The notes: generated by a model not told the origin, from the sequence alone. A stretch of 64,000 nucleotides of DNA from Paraburkholderia sp. CNPSo 3272 (GCF_024206495.1 NZ_JAMBPQ010000019.1:1-64000), one strand, 5' to 3'. Counted from the first letter of the stretch, positions 44,461-53,871 are shown. Numbers and translations: made by a program.

Positions 44461-45520
44461 CCGGCTGCGAGTTAGGATTGCGAATCAATCAAGGCGCCTT
44501 ACGGTCGCGCGTCGCGTTACCCAGGCTCGCGGGAGCCATCGCCCAAACCATGCTATCCGGCTGGCTTTCCATCGTTTTTCGTCGGTTCTGACAGATTTAA
44601 CAATCCCTGACAGTAAATCCATGGCAGCCAGGTGAGAATACGTCGTCGCGGCTCATGCAGGCATCGCCGCACGCCGCCAGCGCCATGCGAGCTTCGCGCA
44701 TGCGCCGCTGGCAATGGATTTCTGCTATGGGGGCTGGCTCGCTCGGGACCTGGCGACGCAGTCAGCAAGAGGAAGTCAGAGCGAACCCGAGTTCGCCGGA
44801 TAACGCTGGGAAAACCAGTGCTTTGAGGTGGACGTGGCGATGGCGGCACGTGCCTCGTCGTGCAGGGAGGCGGCTGCGGCCCGCTGATAGCGTCGGGCGG
44901 TGACGCTGGCAGCGGGGCTCGCGCCGCGTACGACGATGACTGCGCTGGCGGTCCGACTCCGGGGCGGAATCCGGAGACCACGCAGTGCGCAGCACGCGGC
45001 CGTCGCCACATTTTTTTCCGCACTTCAGAACGCCTCCTTTTTGCCGCTTCGCGCATTGCGAACGGCTCGACGTCGTTGCATCCGCGAATAAACGCCTGGC
45101 CGCTTCACACCTCAGTTGCTGTGCCTGCTTGTCTGCAGCCCGACTATGCACATGCGGCATAGCACGTGTGCTCCCATCTGAGCGCGCGGATCGCACAATC
45201 GCCGTCGGCTGCGGGCGAGGCGGCCAGGCCCGGTTCGAACCAGGGCAAATTCGACTACCATGAGCGATTAACATGAGAGCGATCTGTTCACCGAAGTCGA
45301 GCGCGGCCTCGCGCTCCCATTTTTTTCGAGACGCGGCGACAGTAGCGGGCTTTGGTGCACGGCGGCTCCCGCGTGCCGCCAGGGCCCGGGCGGGCGCCCC
45401 GCGATCCGGCGCCCACGCGCGCGCCAAAGCCCGCCAGGCAATGGTCCCGGTGGCAGCGCGGTGCGGCAGGGAGGCAGTCCATCGTAGGACGATGAAGAAC
45501 AAATCTGGTTGCGGGGTGCT
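44461..45520. other. 1.06 kb without a recognised gene
   Basis: Between the terminator and the response regulator. All open frames are short, Arg/Pro/Ala-rich and antisense-like; none has a family resemblance or good ribosome-binding site. Two poly-T tracts (TTTTTTTCC near 45010 and TTTTTTTCG near 45320) occur, each after GC-rich sequence, but neither sits behind a clear stem. An sRNA or the leader of the downstream operon could be here. Confidence 0.4.
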
Positions 45521-46219
45521 ATGAGAGTTGCAGTACTGGATGACGATGCAGCGCAGACAGAGTTCGTCTGCCAGACCTTGAGCGCGGCGGGCCACGTCTG
45601 CCACGCGTTTGCCAAGGGCAGCGAGCTCGTCAGGCAGCTTCGGCGGCAGACGTTCGATCTGCTCGTGCTCGACTGGAACGTGCCAGACATGGCCGGCGAC
45701 GAAGTGCTGCACTGGGTGCGGCAGAGCCTCTCCACGCGCCTGCCGGTGCTCTTCATGACGAGCCGCAGCCGCGAAGCCGACATCGCGCAAATGCTCAATG
45801 CCGGCGCCGACGACTATGTCGTCAAGCCTGTCTCGGCGCCGGTGCTGATCGCCCGCGTCAATTCGCTGCTGCGCCGCGCCTATCAGCTACACACGCCCGC
45901 GTTCAAGGAAACCTTCGGCGAGTATGAGTTCGACCTGAAGTCCCGCCAGGCTTCGGTGAGCGGCCGCAACGTCGCGCTCACGCAGAAGGAGTTCGATCTC
46001 GCGCTGCTGCTGTTTCAGCACCTGAGCCGGCCGCTGTCGCGCGCGCACATTCTCGACGTGATCTGGAAGCAGTCCGACGACATTCCTTCGCGCACGATGG
46101 ACACGCACGTTTCCATGCTGCGCTCGAAGCTCGGCCTGCGCCCCGAAAACGGCTATCGCCTCACGCCGATCTACGGCTACGGTTACCGGCTCGAGCGTAT
46201 CGAGGGGGACAACGCGTGA
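45521..46219 (+). CDS. OmpR/PhoB-family response regulator
   Basis: 232 residues. Receiver ~1-115 (VAVLDDDAAQTEFV, Asp in DLLVLDWNVPDMAGDEV, FMTSRSRE, YVVKPVSAPV) and OmpR-type winged helix ~130-230 (VALTQKEFDLALLLFQHL, SRAHILDVIW, SRTMDTHVSMLRSKLGL, YRLTPIYGYGYRLERIE). The receiver is slightly unusual (DDDAAQTEFV, WNVPDM). The next gene starts at a GTG overlapping its stop (GTGA), and the cognate kinase is third in the operon. The ATG at 45521 has a weak GGGG upstream. Confidence 0.93.
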   Translation: MRVAVLDDDAAQTEFVCQTLSAAGHVCHAFAKGSELVRQLRRQTFDLLVLDWNVPDMAGDEVLHWVRQSLSTRLPVLFMTSRSREADIAQMLNAGADDYVVKPVSAPVLIARVNSLLRRAYQLHTPAFKETFGEYEFDLKSRQASVSGRNVALTQKEFDLALLLFQHLSRPLSRAHILDVIWKQSDDIPSRTMDTHVSMLRSKLGLRPENGYRLTPIYGYGYRLERIEGDNA

Positions 46220-47631
46220 GGGGCGTGTGTGCGGTGCGCGCCACAGCGGTGCCGTTCCTTGCCTTCGCGCTTGCGTTCGTTGCACTTCCCCGCGGCGCAG
46301 AGGCGGGCGAGAACGCTGCGGCGCAGCCGCCCGAGATGACCACTTACGTCACCCGCCCCGGCGACTCGCTCTACGACATCGCTACCCGTTACCTGCGCAA
46401 TCCCGCCGACTGGAATAAGCTCGCGAGGCTCAATCATGTGAGCGAGCCGCGCCGCCTCCGGCCGGGCACGACGCTGCGCGTGCCGGTCGCGCTGCTGCGC
46501 CAGGACGGTCTGAGCGCGAAGGTGGTCGCCGCGAACGGTCCCGTGCAGCATGCGTTCCGCGCCGGACCGCTCCTGCCGCTCACGGTCGGCGCGAGCCTCG
46601 TCGAAGGCGACCGGGTGCAGACCGGCCACAACGGCTTCGCCACCCTCGAACTGGCCGACGGCTCGCATATTGCGCTGCCGCCCGATACCTCTGTCGACCT
46701 TGCCACGCTGCGTCAAGCGGCGCTCACGGGCGCGACCGACCGCATTGTCGATCTCCGTCATGGCGAGGTGAACAGCGAGGTCACGCATGCCACGAAGAGG
46801 GACGATCGCTTCCAGATCCGCTCGCCTTCCGTGGTGGCCGGCGTGCGCGGCACGCAGTTTCGCGTGAGCTACGACGGCGACAAGGGCGCGACGGCGGTCG
46901 AGGTGCTGGACGGCGCGGTGGGCGTAGACGCCGATTCGCCGGCCGGCAATCGCCACGGCGCTCGCGCGCAGCCGCCTGCACCGGGCACGCCGCTCACCGC
47001 CTCGGAGCAACTCGTCGCCGCGCACCACGGCAACCTCACGCTGGCGGGCCAGCCGGCGGGCGCGCCCGTCACGCTGCTCGACGCGCCCGAGCTGCTGCAT
47101 CCGTCCAAGGTGCAGGACGACCAAGACGTCGCCTTCGAAATCGCGCCCTCAGCGGGTGCAAGCGCCTGGCGCGTGCAAATCGGCCGGGACGCGGGTCTGC
47201 TCGACATGATTCGCGACCGGCGCAGCGCCGACCCTCGCGTGTCGTTTGCCAACCTCGAAGACGGCACCTACTTCGTACGCATCTCGGCCATCGACGCCCG
47301 TGGTCTCGAAGGCATGCCGGCGTCGTATGCGTTCGAGCGCCGGCGCGTCGCGCTCGGCACGAGCGCCGGCCCCGTCGAAGGCTCGCGCGACTTCGCGTTC
47401 CGCTGGTTCATCGACCGCAACGCGCCGAACACGCGCTTTCGCTTCGTGCTCGGCACGACGTCCGATCTGCGCGCGCCGCTTATCGACCGTACCGACATCA
47501 CGGAGGGCGACGCGGTCGTGCGCGACCTGCCGAAGGGCGTCTACTACTGGACGGTGATCGCCGAGCAGTTCGACAACGGCCACTATTACCAGAAGGCCAG
47601 CCCGGTCCAGTCGTTCAGGCTCGACTGGTGA
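46216..47631 (+). CDS. Exported LysM-FecR domain protein
   Basis: 471 residues starting at GTG 46216, overlapping the regulator stop. Signal peptide ~1-30 (AVPFLAFALAFVALPRGAEA). LysM ~41-90 (TTYVTRPGDSLYDIATRYLR ... LRPGTTLRVP), which binds peptidoglycan. FecR-type domain ~115-235 (LVEGDRVQTGHNGFATLELADGSHIALPPDT, SPSVVAGVRGTQFRVSYDG). C-terminal half ~255-470 has beta-sandwich/fibronectin-like repeats. In FecR systems the protein carries a signal across the envelope to a sigma factor; here it lies between a response regulator and a CHASE2 kinase and probably feeds the kinase's periplasmic domain (inference from context). Confidence 0.88.
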   Translation: MRGVCAVRATAVPFLAFALAFVALPRGAEAGENAAAQPPEMTTYVTRPGDSLYDIATRYLRNPADWNKLARLNHVSEPRRLRPGTTLRVPVALLRQDGLSAKVVAANGPVQHAFRAGPLLPLTVGASLVEGDRVQTGHNGFATLELADGSHIALPPDTSVDLATLRQAALTGATDRIVDLRHGEVNSEVTHATKRDDRFQIRSPSVVAGVRGTQFRVSYDGDKGATAVEVLDGAVGVDADSPAGNRHGARAQPPAPGTPLTASEQLVAAHHGNLTLAGQPAGAPVTLLDAPELLHPSKVQDDQDVAFEIAPSAGASAWRVQIGRDAGLLDMIRDRRSADPRVSFANLEDGTYFVRISAIDARGLEGMPASYAFERRRVALGTSAGPVEGSRDFAFRWFIDRNAPNTRFRFVLGTTSDLRAPLIDRTDITEGDAVVRDLPKGVYYWTVIAEQFDNGHYYQKASPVQSFRLDW

Positions 47632-47657
47632 CTCGGGTGGACGAGGTGGAGCCCCGC

Positions 47658-50066
47658 ATGAGCGTGAGGCCGCCCGCGCGCCTTGGCCGCTCCGTCGGGC
47701 GACGCTTCCTGTTCGAATGGGCCGCAGTGGGCTGCGCGGGCGTGGCCGTGGTCGTGCTCTGCGTGCTCTGGCGGCTCACGAGCGGCGCCGACCATCTGGT
47801 CTATGACCGCCTGCTCTCCGCGCGCGCGCTGCCTGTGTCGCCGGACATCGTGCTCGTGGAGATCGACAACGCGAGCGTCGCGGCGCTCGGGCGCTGGCCG
47901 TGGCCGCGCGAGCTGCATGCGCGGCTCGCCGATCAGCTCGCGAAAGCGGGCGCGGCGGCCGTCGTCTACGACGTGCTGTTCACCGAATCGTCTCCCGACG
48001 ACGCGCACTTTGCGCAGGCGCTGCGCGCGCGCCCGGCGTTCCTCCCCATCCTGCTCACGCCCGCCGACGACACCGGCCGCCGCGAGGCCGTGCGCCCGGT
48101 CGCATCGCTCGCGCAGGCGGTCGCCGGCATGGGCCATATCAATTTCGAAGTCGATAGCGACGGCATCGTGCGCAGCGTCGCGCTGTTCGAAGGCGACGCG
48201 CAGCAACGCTGGCCGCAACTGATGGTGCCAGTCTGGCGGGCGGTACGCAGCGGCGCCGTGAAGCTCGCCCACGGCACGCCCGCCGCCGCGCAGCGCGATG
48301 ATGTGCTGCATGCGGGGGCGACGGGCAGCGAGGCCCGTTTCCTGATTCCGTTCGGGGTGAATTCGCAGACCTTTCACAAGGTCTCGTTCGCCGACGTGCT
48401 CGGTGGCCGCGTGCCGCCCGAACAGTTGCGCGGGCGCGTGGCGATCGTCGGCGTCACGGCTTCGGGGCTTTACGACCGCTTCGCCACGCCGCTCTCGGGC
48501 ACGCTCGGGCCGCTGCCCGGCGTGTACATCCACGCCATCGTGCTCGACACGCTGCTCAACGGCAGCGCCATCCAGCCCGCGCCGCCGGTCATGGTCGTGC
48601 TTGCCTCGCTCGTGCCGCTCGTGGTGCTGCTGGCGGGCTTCCTCGTGCTCTCGCCGCTGCGCACGCTGCTGCTGCTCGCGTTCCTGATCGCCGTGTCGCT
48701 CGGCGCGAGTGCGGGTATGCTGCACGCGCGCCTCTGGCTCACGCCCGTGCCCGCGATCGTCGCGCTGCTCATCGTCTATCCGGTGTGGGGCTGGCGTCGC
48801 CTCGAAATGACGATGGCTTACCTGCGCAAGGAACTGCGCCAGCTTGCCGACGAACCCTACCTGCTGCCCGAGGCGTCCAGGCCGCGCCGCGAATTCGCCG
48901 GCGACGCGCTCGCCCAGCAAATGGCGCTCATGGCGCAGGCCGCGCAGCGGCTGCAGGACATGCGCCGCTTCGTTTGGGACAGCCTCGATTCGGTGCCCGA
49001 GCCGATTCTCGTGGCCGACCTGCGCGGTGTCGTGCTGATCGCCAATCATGCTTCGCGTGCGTATCTCGAGCGCCTGAACGTGAGCGCCGCGGAAGGTCGC
49101 CGGATGCAGGACGTCTTCGGCGACCTCGCGCTCGTCAAGCCGATCGACCCGTCGCCCGACGCGATGGCGTTTGCGCACGCGCATTGGCCCGCGCCGCTCG
49201 ACCCGGCGCGCGGCGAGTTCGCGGAGTTGATGGAGCGCGGCGTGGAAGTGCGCGCGCGCGACGGCAGCGACTACCTGCTGCGCTACGCGCGCTGCACGAA
49301 CGCGCAGGGGCAGGCGGTGGGCTGGATCGCGGGTCTCGTTGACGTGACCGAGCTGCACGACGCCGAACGCCAGCGCGAGGACGCGCTGCGCCTGCTGTCG
49401 CACGATATGCGCTCGCCGCAGGCCTCGATCGTCGCGCTCGTCGAGACGGAGCGCGAGCGCGGCACGCTCGGCTCCGAGCCCGTGCGCGGCGTGATGGAGC
49501 GCATCGAGCGCTACGCGCGCCGCTCGCTCAAGCTCGCCGACGACTTCGTGCAGCTCGCGCGCGCCGAGTCGCAGGTGTATGCGCTCGAGCCCACGAGCCT
49601 CGCGGAGCTGGTGATCGACGCGAGCGACGAAGTGTGGCCGCAGGCGCACGCGAAGCGCATCCAGATCGACACCGCGTTCGAAGGCGAGCAGATGGGCTGG
49701 ATCAACGCCGACCGCTCGCTCATGACGCGCGCGCTCGTGAACGTGCTGAACAACGCAGTGAAGTACAGTCCTGCGGATACGCGCATCGTCTGCACTGTCG
49801 CGCTGGACGACCGCGCTCCGCCGCGCGTGGTCTGCTCGATTCGCGATCAGGGCTACGGCATCGCACCGGAAGATCAGGCGAGGCTGTTCCAGCCGTTCCA
49901 GCGCTTTCACGCGGAACAGCGGCCCGAGGTGAGCGGCGCGGGGCTCGGCATGGCGTTCGTGAAAACGGTCGTGACTCGCCACGGCGGCGACGTCCAGCTG
50001 GACAGCGAGCCAGGCAAGGGCACCGTCCTGACGATGTCGCTGCCCGCGTTCGACGCGCCGTTTTGA
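47658..50066 (+). CDS. CHASE2-domain sensor histidine kinase
   Basis: 802 residues from the ATG at 47658, which has GGTGGAG 6 bases upstream; a GTG at 47628 overlapping the previous stop (GTGA) is the alternative (812). TM ~18-40 (CAGVAVVVLCVLWRL), periplasmic CHASE2 domain ~45-290 (SPDIVLVEIDNASVAALGRWPWPR, AAAVVYDVLFTE, FPDVLGGRVPPEQLRGRVAIVGV), three membrane helices ~310-385, PAS-like ~440-560, HisKA ~570-640 with the acceptor His in RLLSHDMRSPQASI, HATPase ~680-795 (LNNAVKYS, DQGYGIAPED, GAGLGMAFV). A membrane kinase sensing an extracytoplasmic signal, partner of the regulator encoded at the head of the operon. Confidence 0.93.
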   Translation: MSVRPPARLGRSVGRRFLFEWAAVGCAGVAVVVLCVLWRLTSGADHLVYDRLLSARALPVSPDIVLVEIDNASVAALGRWPWPRELHARLADQLAKAGAAAVVYDVLFTESSPDDAHFAQALRARPAFLPILLTPADDTGRREAVRPVASLAQAVAGMGHINFEVDSDGIVRSVALFEGDAQQRWPQLMVPVWRAVRSGAVKLAHGTPAAAQRDDVLHAGATGSEARFLIPFGVNSQTFHKVSFADVLGGRVPPEQLRGRVAIVGVTASGLYDRFATPLSGTLGPLPGVYIHAIVLDTLLNGSAIQPAPPVMVVLASLVPLVVLLAGFLVLSPLRTLLLLAFLIAVSLGASAGMLHARLWLTPVPAIVALLIVYPVWGWRRLEMTMAYLRKELRQLADEPYLLPEASRPRREFAGDALAQQMALMAQAAQRLQDMRRFVWDSLDSVPEPILVADLRGVVLIANHASRAYLERLNVSAAEGRRMQDVFGDLALVKPIDPSPDAMAFAHAHWPAPLDPARGEFAELMERGVEVRARDGSDYLLRYARCTNAQGQAVGWIAGLVDVTELHDAERQREDALRLLSHDMRSPQASIVALVETERERGTLGSEPVRGVMERIERYARRSLKLADDFVQLARAESQVYALEPTSLAELVIDASDEVWPQAHAKRIQIDTAFEGEQMGWINADRSLMTRALVNVLNNAVKYSPADTRIVCTVALDDRAPPRVVCSIRDQGYGIAPEDQARLFQPFQRFHAEQRPEVSGAGLGMAFVKTVVTRHGGDVQLDSEPGKGTVLTMSLPAFDAPF

Positions 50067-50113
50067 GGCGCGCCGGGTCGCTGCGACTGCGCGTGAATGC
50101 ATGAATAACTGAA

Positions 50114-50138
50114 TGCCGCCGGCCGTATGCCGGCGGCA
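50114..50138 (+). terminator. Hairpin after the CHASE2 kinase gene
   Basis: TGCCGCCGGC and GCCGGCGGCA are perfect 10-base arms around CGTAT. No T-run follows, so it may slow or attenuate rather than fully terminate; it lies 48 bases past the kinase stop and 18 bases before the lipoprotein start. Confidence 0.55.
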
Positions 50139-50155
50139 ACCCGATGGAGTGTTTC

Positions 50156-50782
50156 GTGAAGACCTTGCTGTCGATCTGTCTCCTGCCGATGCTCGTCGCC
50201 CTCGCCGGATGCGCGGGCGTGACGACCGACGTCGCGGCCACTGGCGCGCTGCCTGCTGCGGAGGCGACCAGCCAACCCGTGATCTACCGTTTTGCGCCAA
50301 CCCCCGCCCAGGCCGATGCGGGCGAGGTCCTCCCGTATCAGGCGTTGCTGAGCGACGGCCTCGCGCAGCGCGGCTTCAAGGCAGGCGCGCCCGAGGCGGC
50401 GCGCTATCTCGTCTCGGTGGCGTGGGACACGCGCCCCGCCGAGGTGAAAGTCGTGGACGCCGGCTGCGGCGGCGGCTGCGCGCCGGCCGAGGGACCGTCG
50501 TTGCCGTGGTTCGGGCGGCCCCACGTGCATACGCTGACGCTGCGTTTCTTCGCGCTGCCCGAAGGTAGCGAGGTCTACAAGGTGAGCGTCGTGAAGCGCG
50601 ACCGCAACGCCGACGCCCGCGAGGCCGTGCCGTATCTCGTGGCGGGCGCACTGGCGCGGCTGCCGTACGCGGGCGCGCCGCAATGGCGCGTCAAGCTGAA
50701 GGGGCGGCCCAGCGCCGGCACGGAGGATCAAGCGCCGGGCATGCCGGAAGTGCTCTCCGTCTCACCCGTCAATCAGCAGTAG
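50156..50782 (+). CDS. DUF4136-like outer-envelope lipoprotein
   Basis: 208 residues from GTG 50156, which has GGAG 6 bases upstream; ATG 50144 would add four residues before the signal. Lipoprotein signal with lipobox LVALAGC (Cys ~19). The mature part is a beta-rich domain with FAPTPAQADAGEVLPYQALLSDGLAQRGF, RYLVSVAWDTRPAEV and HTLTLRFFALPEGSEVYKVSVV, in keeping with DUF4136-type lipoproteins. Function unknown. It ends one base before the stop of the convergent bluB gene. Confidence 0.75.
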   Translation: MKTLLSICLLPMLVALAGCAGVTTDVAATGALPAAEATSQPVIYRFAPTPAQADAGEVLPYQALLSDGLAQRGFKAGAPEAARYLVSVAWDTRPAEVKVVDAGCGGGCAPAEGPSLPWFGRPHVHTLTLRFFALPEGSEVYKVSVVKRDRNADAREAVPYLVAGALARLPYAGAPQWRVKLKGRPSAGTEDQAPGMPEVLSVSPVNQQ

Positions 50783-50783
50783 T

Positions 50784-51479
50784 TCAGGGCACCTTTCCGG
50801 GTGTGTGCGGCGCCGCTTCGGGCACGCTCGCCGGCTCGTCCTGCGGCCAGCGGTTTTCGTACACGCATTCGCCAAGCGGCTTGCGTTCGGCCCATTTCTC
50901 CATTTCGAGCATCGGCTGCGGGTAGAACGCGTCGACCTGACCCACGCAGAGGATCGCCACCGGCTTGGCGCCGGGAGGCATGGCGAGCAGGGCGCGCACC
51001 TCGGCGACGTCGAAGATCGACACCCAGCCCATGCCGAGCCCTTCGGCGCGCGCCGCGAGCCACATGTTCTGGATCGCGCACGCCACGGAAGCGAGGTCCA
51101 TCTCGGGCAGCGTGCGGCGTCCGAAGACGTGGGCTTCCCGGCGATCCATCAGCGCGACCACGAGCACCTCGGCGCAATCGCGCATGCCCTCCACCTTGAG
51201 CTTCATGAACTCGTCGCGGCGTTTGCCCAGCGCATCGGCGGTTGCAATGCGTTCTCGCTCGACTGTCGCGTGTAGTTGCTCGCGCAACGCACCGTCCGTT
51301 ATGCGCACGATCCGCCACGGCTGCATGAAGCCTACGCTCGGCGCGTGATGCGCGGCGTCGAGCAGGCGCGCGAGCGTCGCGGGATCGATCGGGCCCGGTG
51401 CGAAGTGCCGCATGTCGCGGCGCTCGTAAATCGCGCGGTAGACCGCCGCGCGTTCGGCTTCGTCAAAGGGCTGTGCCAT
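50784..51479 (-). CDS. bluB: 5,6-dimethylbenzimidazole synthase
   Basis: 231 residues from the ATG at 51479 (further upstream open frame lies inside cobB). Nitroreductase-like fold: YERRDMRHFAPGPIDPATLARLLDAAHHAPSVGFMQPWR at the N-terminus, MDLASVACAIQNMWLAARAEGLGMGWVSIFD in the middle, and AILCVGQVDAFYPQPMLE near the end. BluB breaks down FMNH2 with O2 to 5,6-dimethylbenzimidazole, the lower ligand of B12, and requires aerobic conditions. It overlaps the end of cobB by 17 bases and is last of the leftward cob operon. Confidence 0.92.
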   Translation of the reverse strand: MAQPFDEAERAAVYRAIYERRDMRHFAPGPIDPATLARLLDAAHHAPSVGFMQPWRIVRITDGALREQLHATVERERIATADALGKRRDEFMKLKVEGMRDCAEVLVVALMDRREAHVFGRRTLPEMDLASVACAIQNMWLAARAEGLGMGWVSIFDVAEVRALLAMPPGAKPVAILCVGQVDAFYPQPMLEMEKWAERKPLGECVYENRWPQDEPASVPEAAPHTPGKVP

Positions 51480-52773
51480 GAAAGAGTGCGGCCGCGAAAG
51501 CCGGATTGGAGGGCCAGTAAGCGTGCATATAGGTGGCCGTGATCGAGCCGTGCCGGTACAGCGCCTCGCCGGGCGCGCCAGTTTGTGCGTGGTGTGCCGT
51601 GAGCGCGGGGGCCAGCGGCGTCGCCACGCGCGAGTAGTGAAACGTGTGGCCGCGCAGCGCGCCATGAGCGCCGTCGAGCTGCTGCATGCCGAGCGCCGCG
51701 AAGCGCCTTTGCATGACTGCCTCGCCCGGCAGCAGGCCGAGCATCGGCGTACGCGCGCCTTCCACGTCGGTCAGTGCGTCGAGCAGATAGAGCATGCCGC
51801 CGCATTCGGCGACGAGCGGTTTTCCCGCTGATACATGCGCGCGCAACGAATTCGCGCTCTGCGTATTGCGCGCTAGCGTCGAGGCATGTAGCTCGGGATA
51901 GCCGCCTGGCAGAAAGATCGCGTCGGCGCTGGCGGGCGCGGGCTCGTTTGCGAGCGGCGAGAAGTAGCTCACGCTCGCGCCCAGCGTTTCGAGCAGCGCA
52001 ATGTTCGCCGGATAGAGAAACGAGAATGCGGCGTCGCGCGCAATGGCGATATGGCGGCCTTCGAGCCGGTGCGCAATCGCTTCGTCATGCGAAGGATCGG
52101 CGAATGCCACCGCAGGCGGCAATTCGGCGAGCGCGGTTTGCGCGAGCGCGTCGGCGGCGCGTTCGATGCGCGCGTCGAGGTCGTCGATCTCAGCGGCCTG
52201 ATGCAGGCCGAGGTGGCGATCGGGGAGAGCCATCGTCGCTTCGCTCGCAACGTGCCCGAGCCAGCGTACGTCGGCGGGCAACGCCTCCTGCAGCATCTGC
52301 GCGTGACGCGCCGAGCCCACGCGGTTCGCCAGCACGCCATGAAACGGCACTTCCGGCCGAAAGCGCGCAAGACCGAACGCGATCGCGCCGAAGGTCTGCG
52401 CCATCGACTTCGCGCTGACGATGGCGGCCACCGGCACGCCAAACTCAGTCGCGAGATCGGCGCTGCTCGGCGTGCCGTCGAACAGACCCATCACGCCTTC
52501 GATGAGAATCAGGTCGGCTTCGTGCGCGGCCTGCGCGAGCAGGGCGCGGCACGTTTCTTTACCCACCATCCACAGGTCGAGCGAGAGCACGGGCGCGCCG
52601 CTCGCGCGTGCGAGGATCATGGGGTCGAGAAAATCCGGCCCGGTCTTGAAGACGCGCACACGCCGGCCCGCGCGCCGGTGCAGTCGCGCGAGGCCAGCCG
52701 TGAGCGTGGTCTTGCCCTGGCCCGAAGCGGGCGCGCTGATGAAGAGCGCGGGGCAGGCAACCGTTGCGCTCAT
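51463..52773 (-). CDS. cobB: Cobyrinate a,c-diamide synthase
   Basis: 436 residues. N-terminal ATPase domain with FISAPASGQGKTTLTAGLARLHR (P-loop) and LILIEGVMGLFDG; C-terminal class I glutamine amidotransferase-like domain with IFLPGGYPELHASTLARN and VAECGGMLYLLDALTDVEG holding the nucleophile Cys, and a terminal His in GHTFHYSR. Amidates carboxyls a and c of hydrogenobyrinic or cobyrinic acid using glutamine and ATP. Located between cobO and bluB in a leftward operon, 4 bases from the end of cobO. Confidence 0.94.
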   Translation of the reverse strand: MSATVACPALFISAPASGQGKTTLTAGLARLHRRAGRRVRVFKTGPDFLDPMILARASGAPVLSLDLWMVGKETCRALLAQAAHEADLILIEGVMGLFDGTPSSADLATEFGVPVAAIVSAKSMAQTFGAIAFGLARFRPEVPFHGVLANRVGSARHAQMLQEALPADVRWLGHVASEATMALPDRHLGLHQAAEIDDLDARIERAADALAQTALAELPPAVAFADPSHDEAIAHRLEGRHIAIARDAAFSFLYPANIALLETLGASVSYFSPLANEPAPASADAIFLPGGYPELHASTLARNTQSANSLRAHVSAGKPLVAECGGMLYLLDALTDVEGARTPMLGLLPGEAVMQRRFAALGMQQLDGAHGALRGHTFHYSRVATPLAPALTAHHAQTGAPGEALYRHGSITATYMHAYWPSNPAFAAALFHGTAL

Positions 52774-52777
52774 GCGC

Positions 52778-53383
52778 TTAAAACTCCACGCCCTTTTGCG
52801 CCTTCACGCCTTGCTCGCGATACGGATGCTTCACGAGGCGCATTTCCGTGACGAGGTCGGCCGCTTCGATCAGGGCGTCGGGCGCATGGCGACCCGTCAC
52901 GACCACGTGCACGCGCGGCGCGCGCGAGGCGATCACACCGAGCACTTCGTCGAGCGGCAGGTACTCGTATTTGAGCACGGTGTTGAGTTCGTCGAGGATC
53001 ACCATGGCGTACTCGCCGCTCTCGATCATGCGCTTCGCTTCGTCCCAGCCCTTGCGCGCGGTGGCGATGTCGCCGTCGCGATTCTGCGTGTTCCAGGTGT
53101 AGCCGTCGCCCATCGTCACGAAATCGCAGTGCGCAACGCTGCCGAGAAAATCGCGTTCGGCCGTGTGCAGCGCGCCCTTGATGAACTGCACGACGCCAAG
53201 CTTCATGCCGTGGCCGAGCATGCGCACCGCCATGCCGAACGCGGCCGTGCTCTTGCCCTTGCCGTTGCCGGTGTTGACGATCAACAGGCCCTTTTCGTGC
53301 GTCGCGGCAGCCTGCTTCTTCTCGTGGCCCTCGCGGCGGCGTTGCGTCATGCGTTGGTGCGAATCGGGATCAGTTTTCATCAT
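52778..53383 (-). CDS. cobO: Cob(I)yrinic acid a,c-diamide adenosyltransferase
   Basis: 201 residues from the ATG at 53383, which overlaps the cobE stop (ATGA); the next ATG at 53380 is adjacent. CobA/CobO/BtuR family: LLIVNTGNGKGKSTAAFGMAVRMLGHG (P-loop), DFVTMGDGYTWNTQNRDGD, MVILDELNTVLKYEYLPLDEV. Transfers the adenosyl group of ATP to cob(I)yrinate diamide. Sits between cobE and cobB. Confidence 0.95.
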   Translation of the reverse strand: MMKTDPDSHQRMTQRRREGHEKKQAAATHEKGLLIVNTGNGKGKSTAAFGMAVRMLGHGMKLGVVQFIKGALHTAERDFLGSVAHCDFVTMGDGYTWNTQNRDGDIATARKGWDEAKRMIESGEYAMVILDELNTVLKYEYLPLDEVLGVIASRAPRVHVVVTGRHAPDALIEAADLVTEMRLVKHPYREQGVKAQKGVEF

Positions 53384-53871
53384 CGGGAATGGGTGGGTTG
53401 CGGCGCCTTCGCGTCCGTGTTTGCAGGGTCTTGCAGAAAGGCTGCGATGGCGACCGTCACGCCGTCGAGCGCCAGCTTGCCGCGCACGAGCGGAGCGCCG
53501 CCCGCCGCAAGACGCGCGCAGGGCTCGCACACGCCGTCCACGCCGAATCGCGCTTGCGCGGTTGCGGAGGGCGGCGCGAGTGTCGGCGTTGCGGCGAGTT
53601 GCTCGCGCGGGTACGTCTGCAACGGCAGCGCATGTGCCGCGCAAAACGCTTGCAAGCCGGGTTCGCCAGCTTTCGCGTCGAGCGTTGCCACGGCCGTTAC
53701 GTTGGCGAGCGGCCACGCGCCGAGCGCGGCGCGGACCGCGGCATCGATCTGCGCGAGCGTCACGCCGCGCCGGCAGCCGATGCCGAGCGCGAGCGGCGGC
53801 ACGCGCTGCGCGGGCTCCAGCGTGGCTTCGAATGAGGCTGCGCGCGAGGCGCGATGTTCGGCAGGATTCAC
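53380..53871 (-). CDS. cobE: Cobalamin biosynthesis protein CobE/CbiG C-terminal domain family
   Basis: 163 residues starting at GTG 53871; upstream in-frame codons stay open without a better start. Pattern PLALGIGCRRGVTLAQIDAAVRAALG (~28-53), VTAVATLDAKAGEPGLQAFCAAHALPLQTYPREQLAATPTL, and GKLALDGVTVAIA match CobE/CbiG-C. In the aerobic pathway CobE is required but its reaction is not fully settled; in CbiG the domain opens the C20 lactone. First gene of the leftward cob operon; no riboswitch was seen on this strand. Confidence 0.85.
   Translation of the reverse strand: MNPAEHRASRAASFEATLEPAQRVPPLALGIGCRRGVTLAQIDAAVRAALGAWPLANVTAVATLDAKAGEPGLQAFCAAHALPLQTYPREQLAATPTLAPPSATAQARFGVDGVCEPCARLAAGGAPLVRGKLALDGVTVAIAAFLQDPANTDAKAPQPTHSR

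Noticed and set aside
45225..45250. GGTTCGAACC resembling a tRNA T-loop
   Set aside because: The flanks do not form a five-pair T-stem, and no acceptor, D or anticodon stems can be placed around it.
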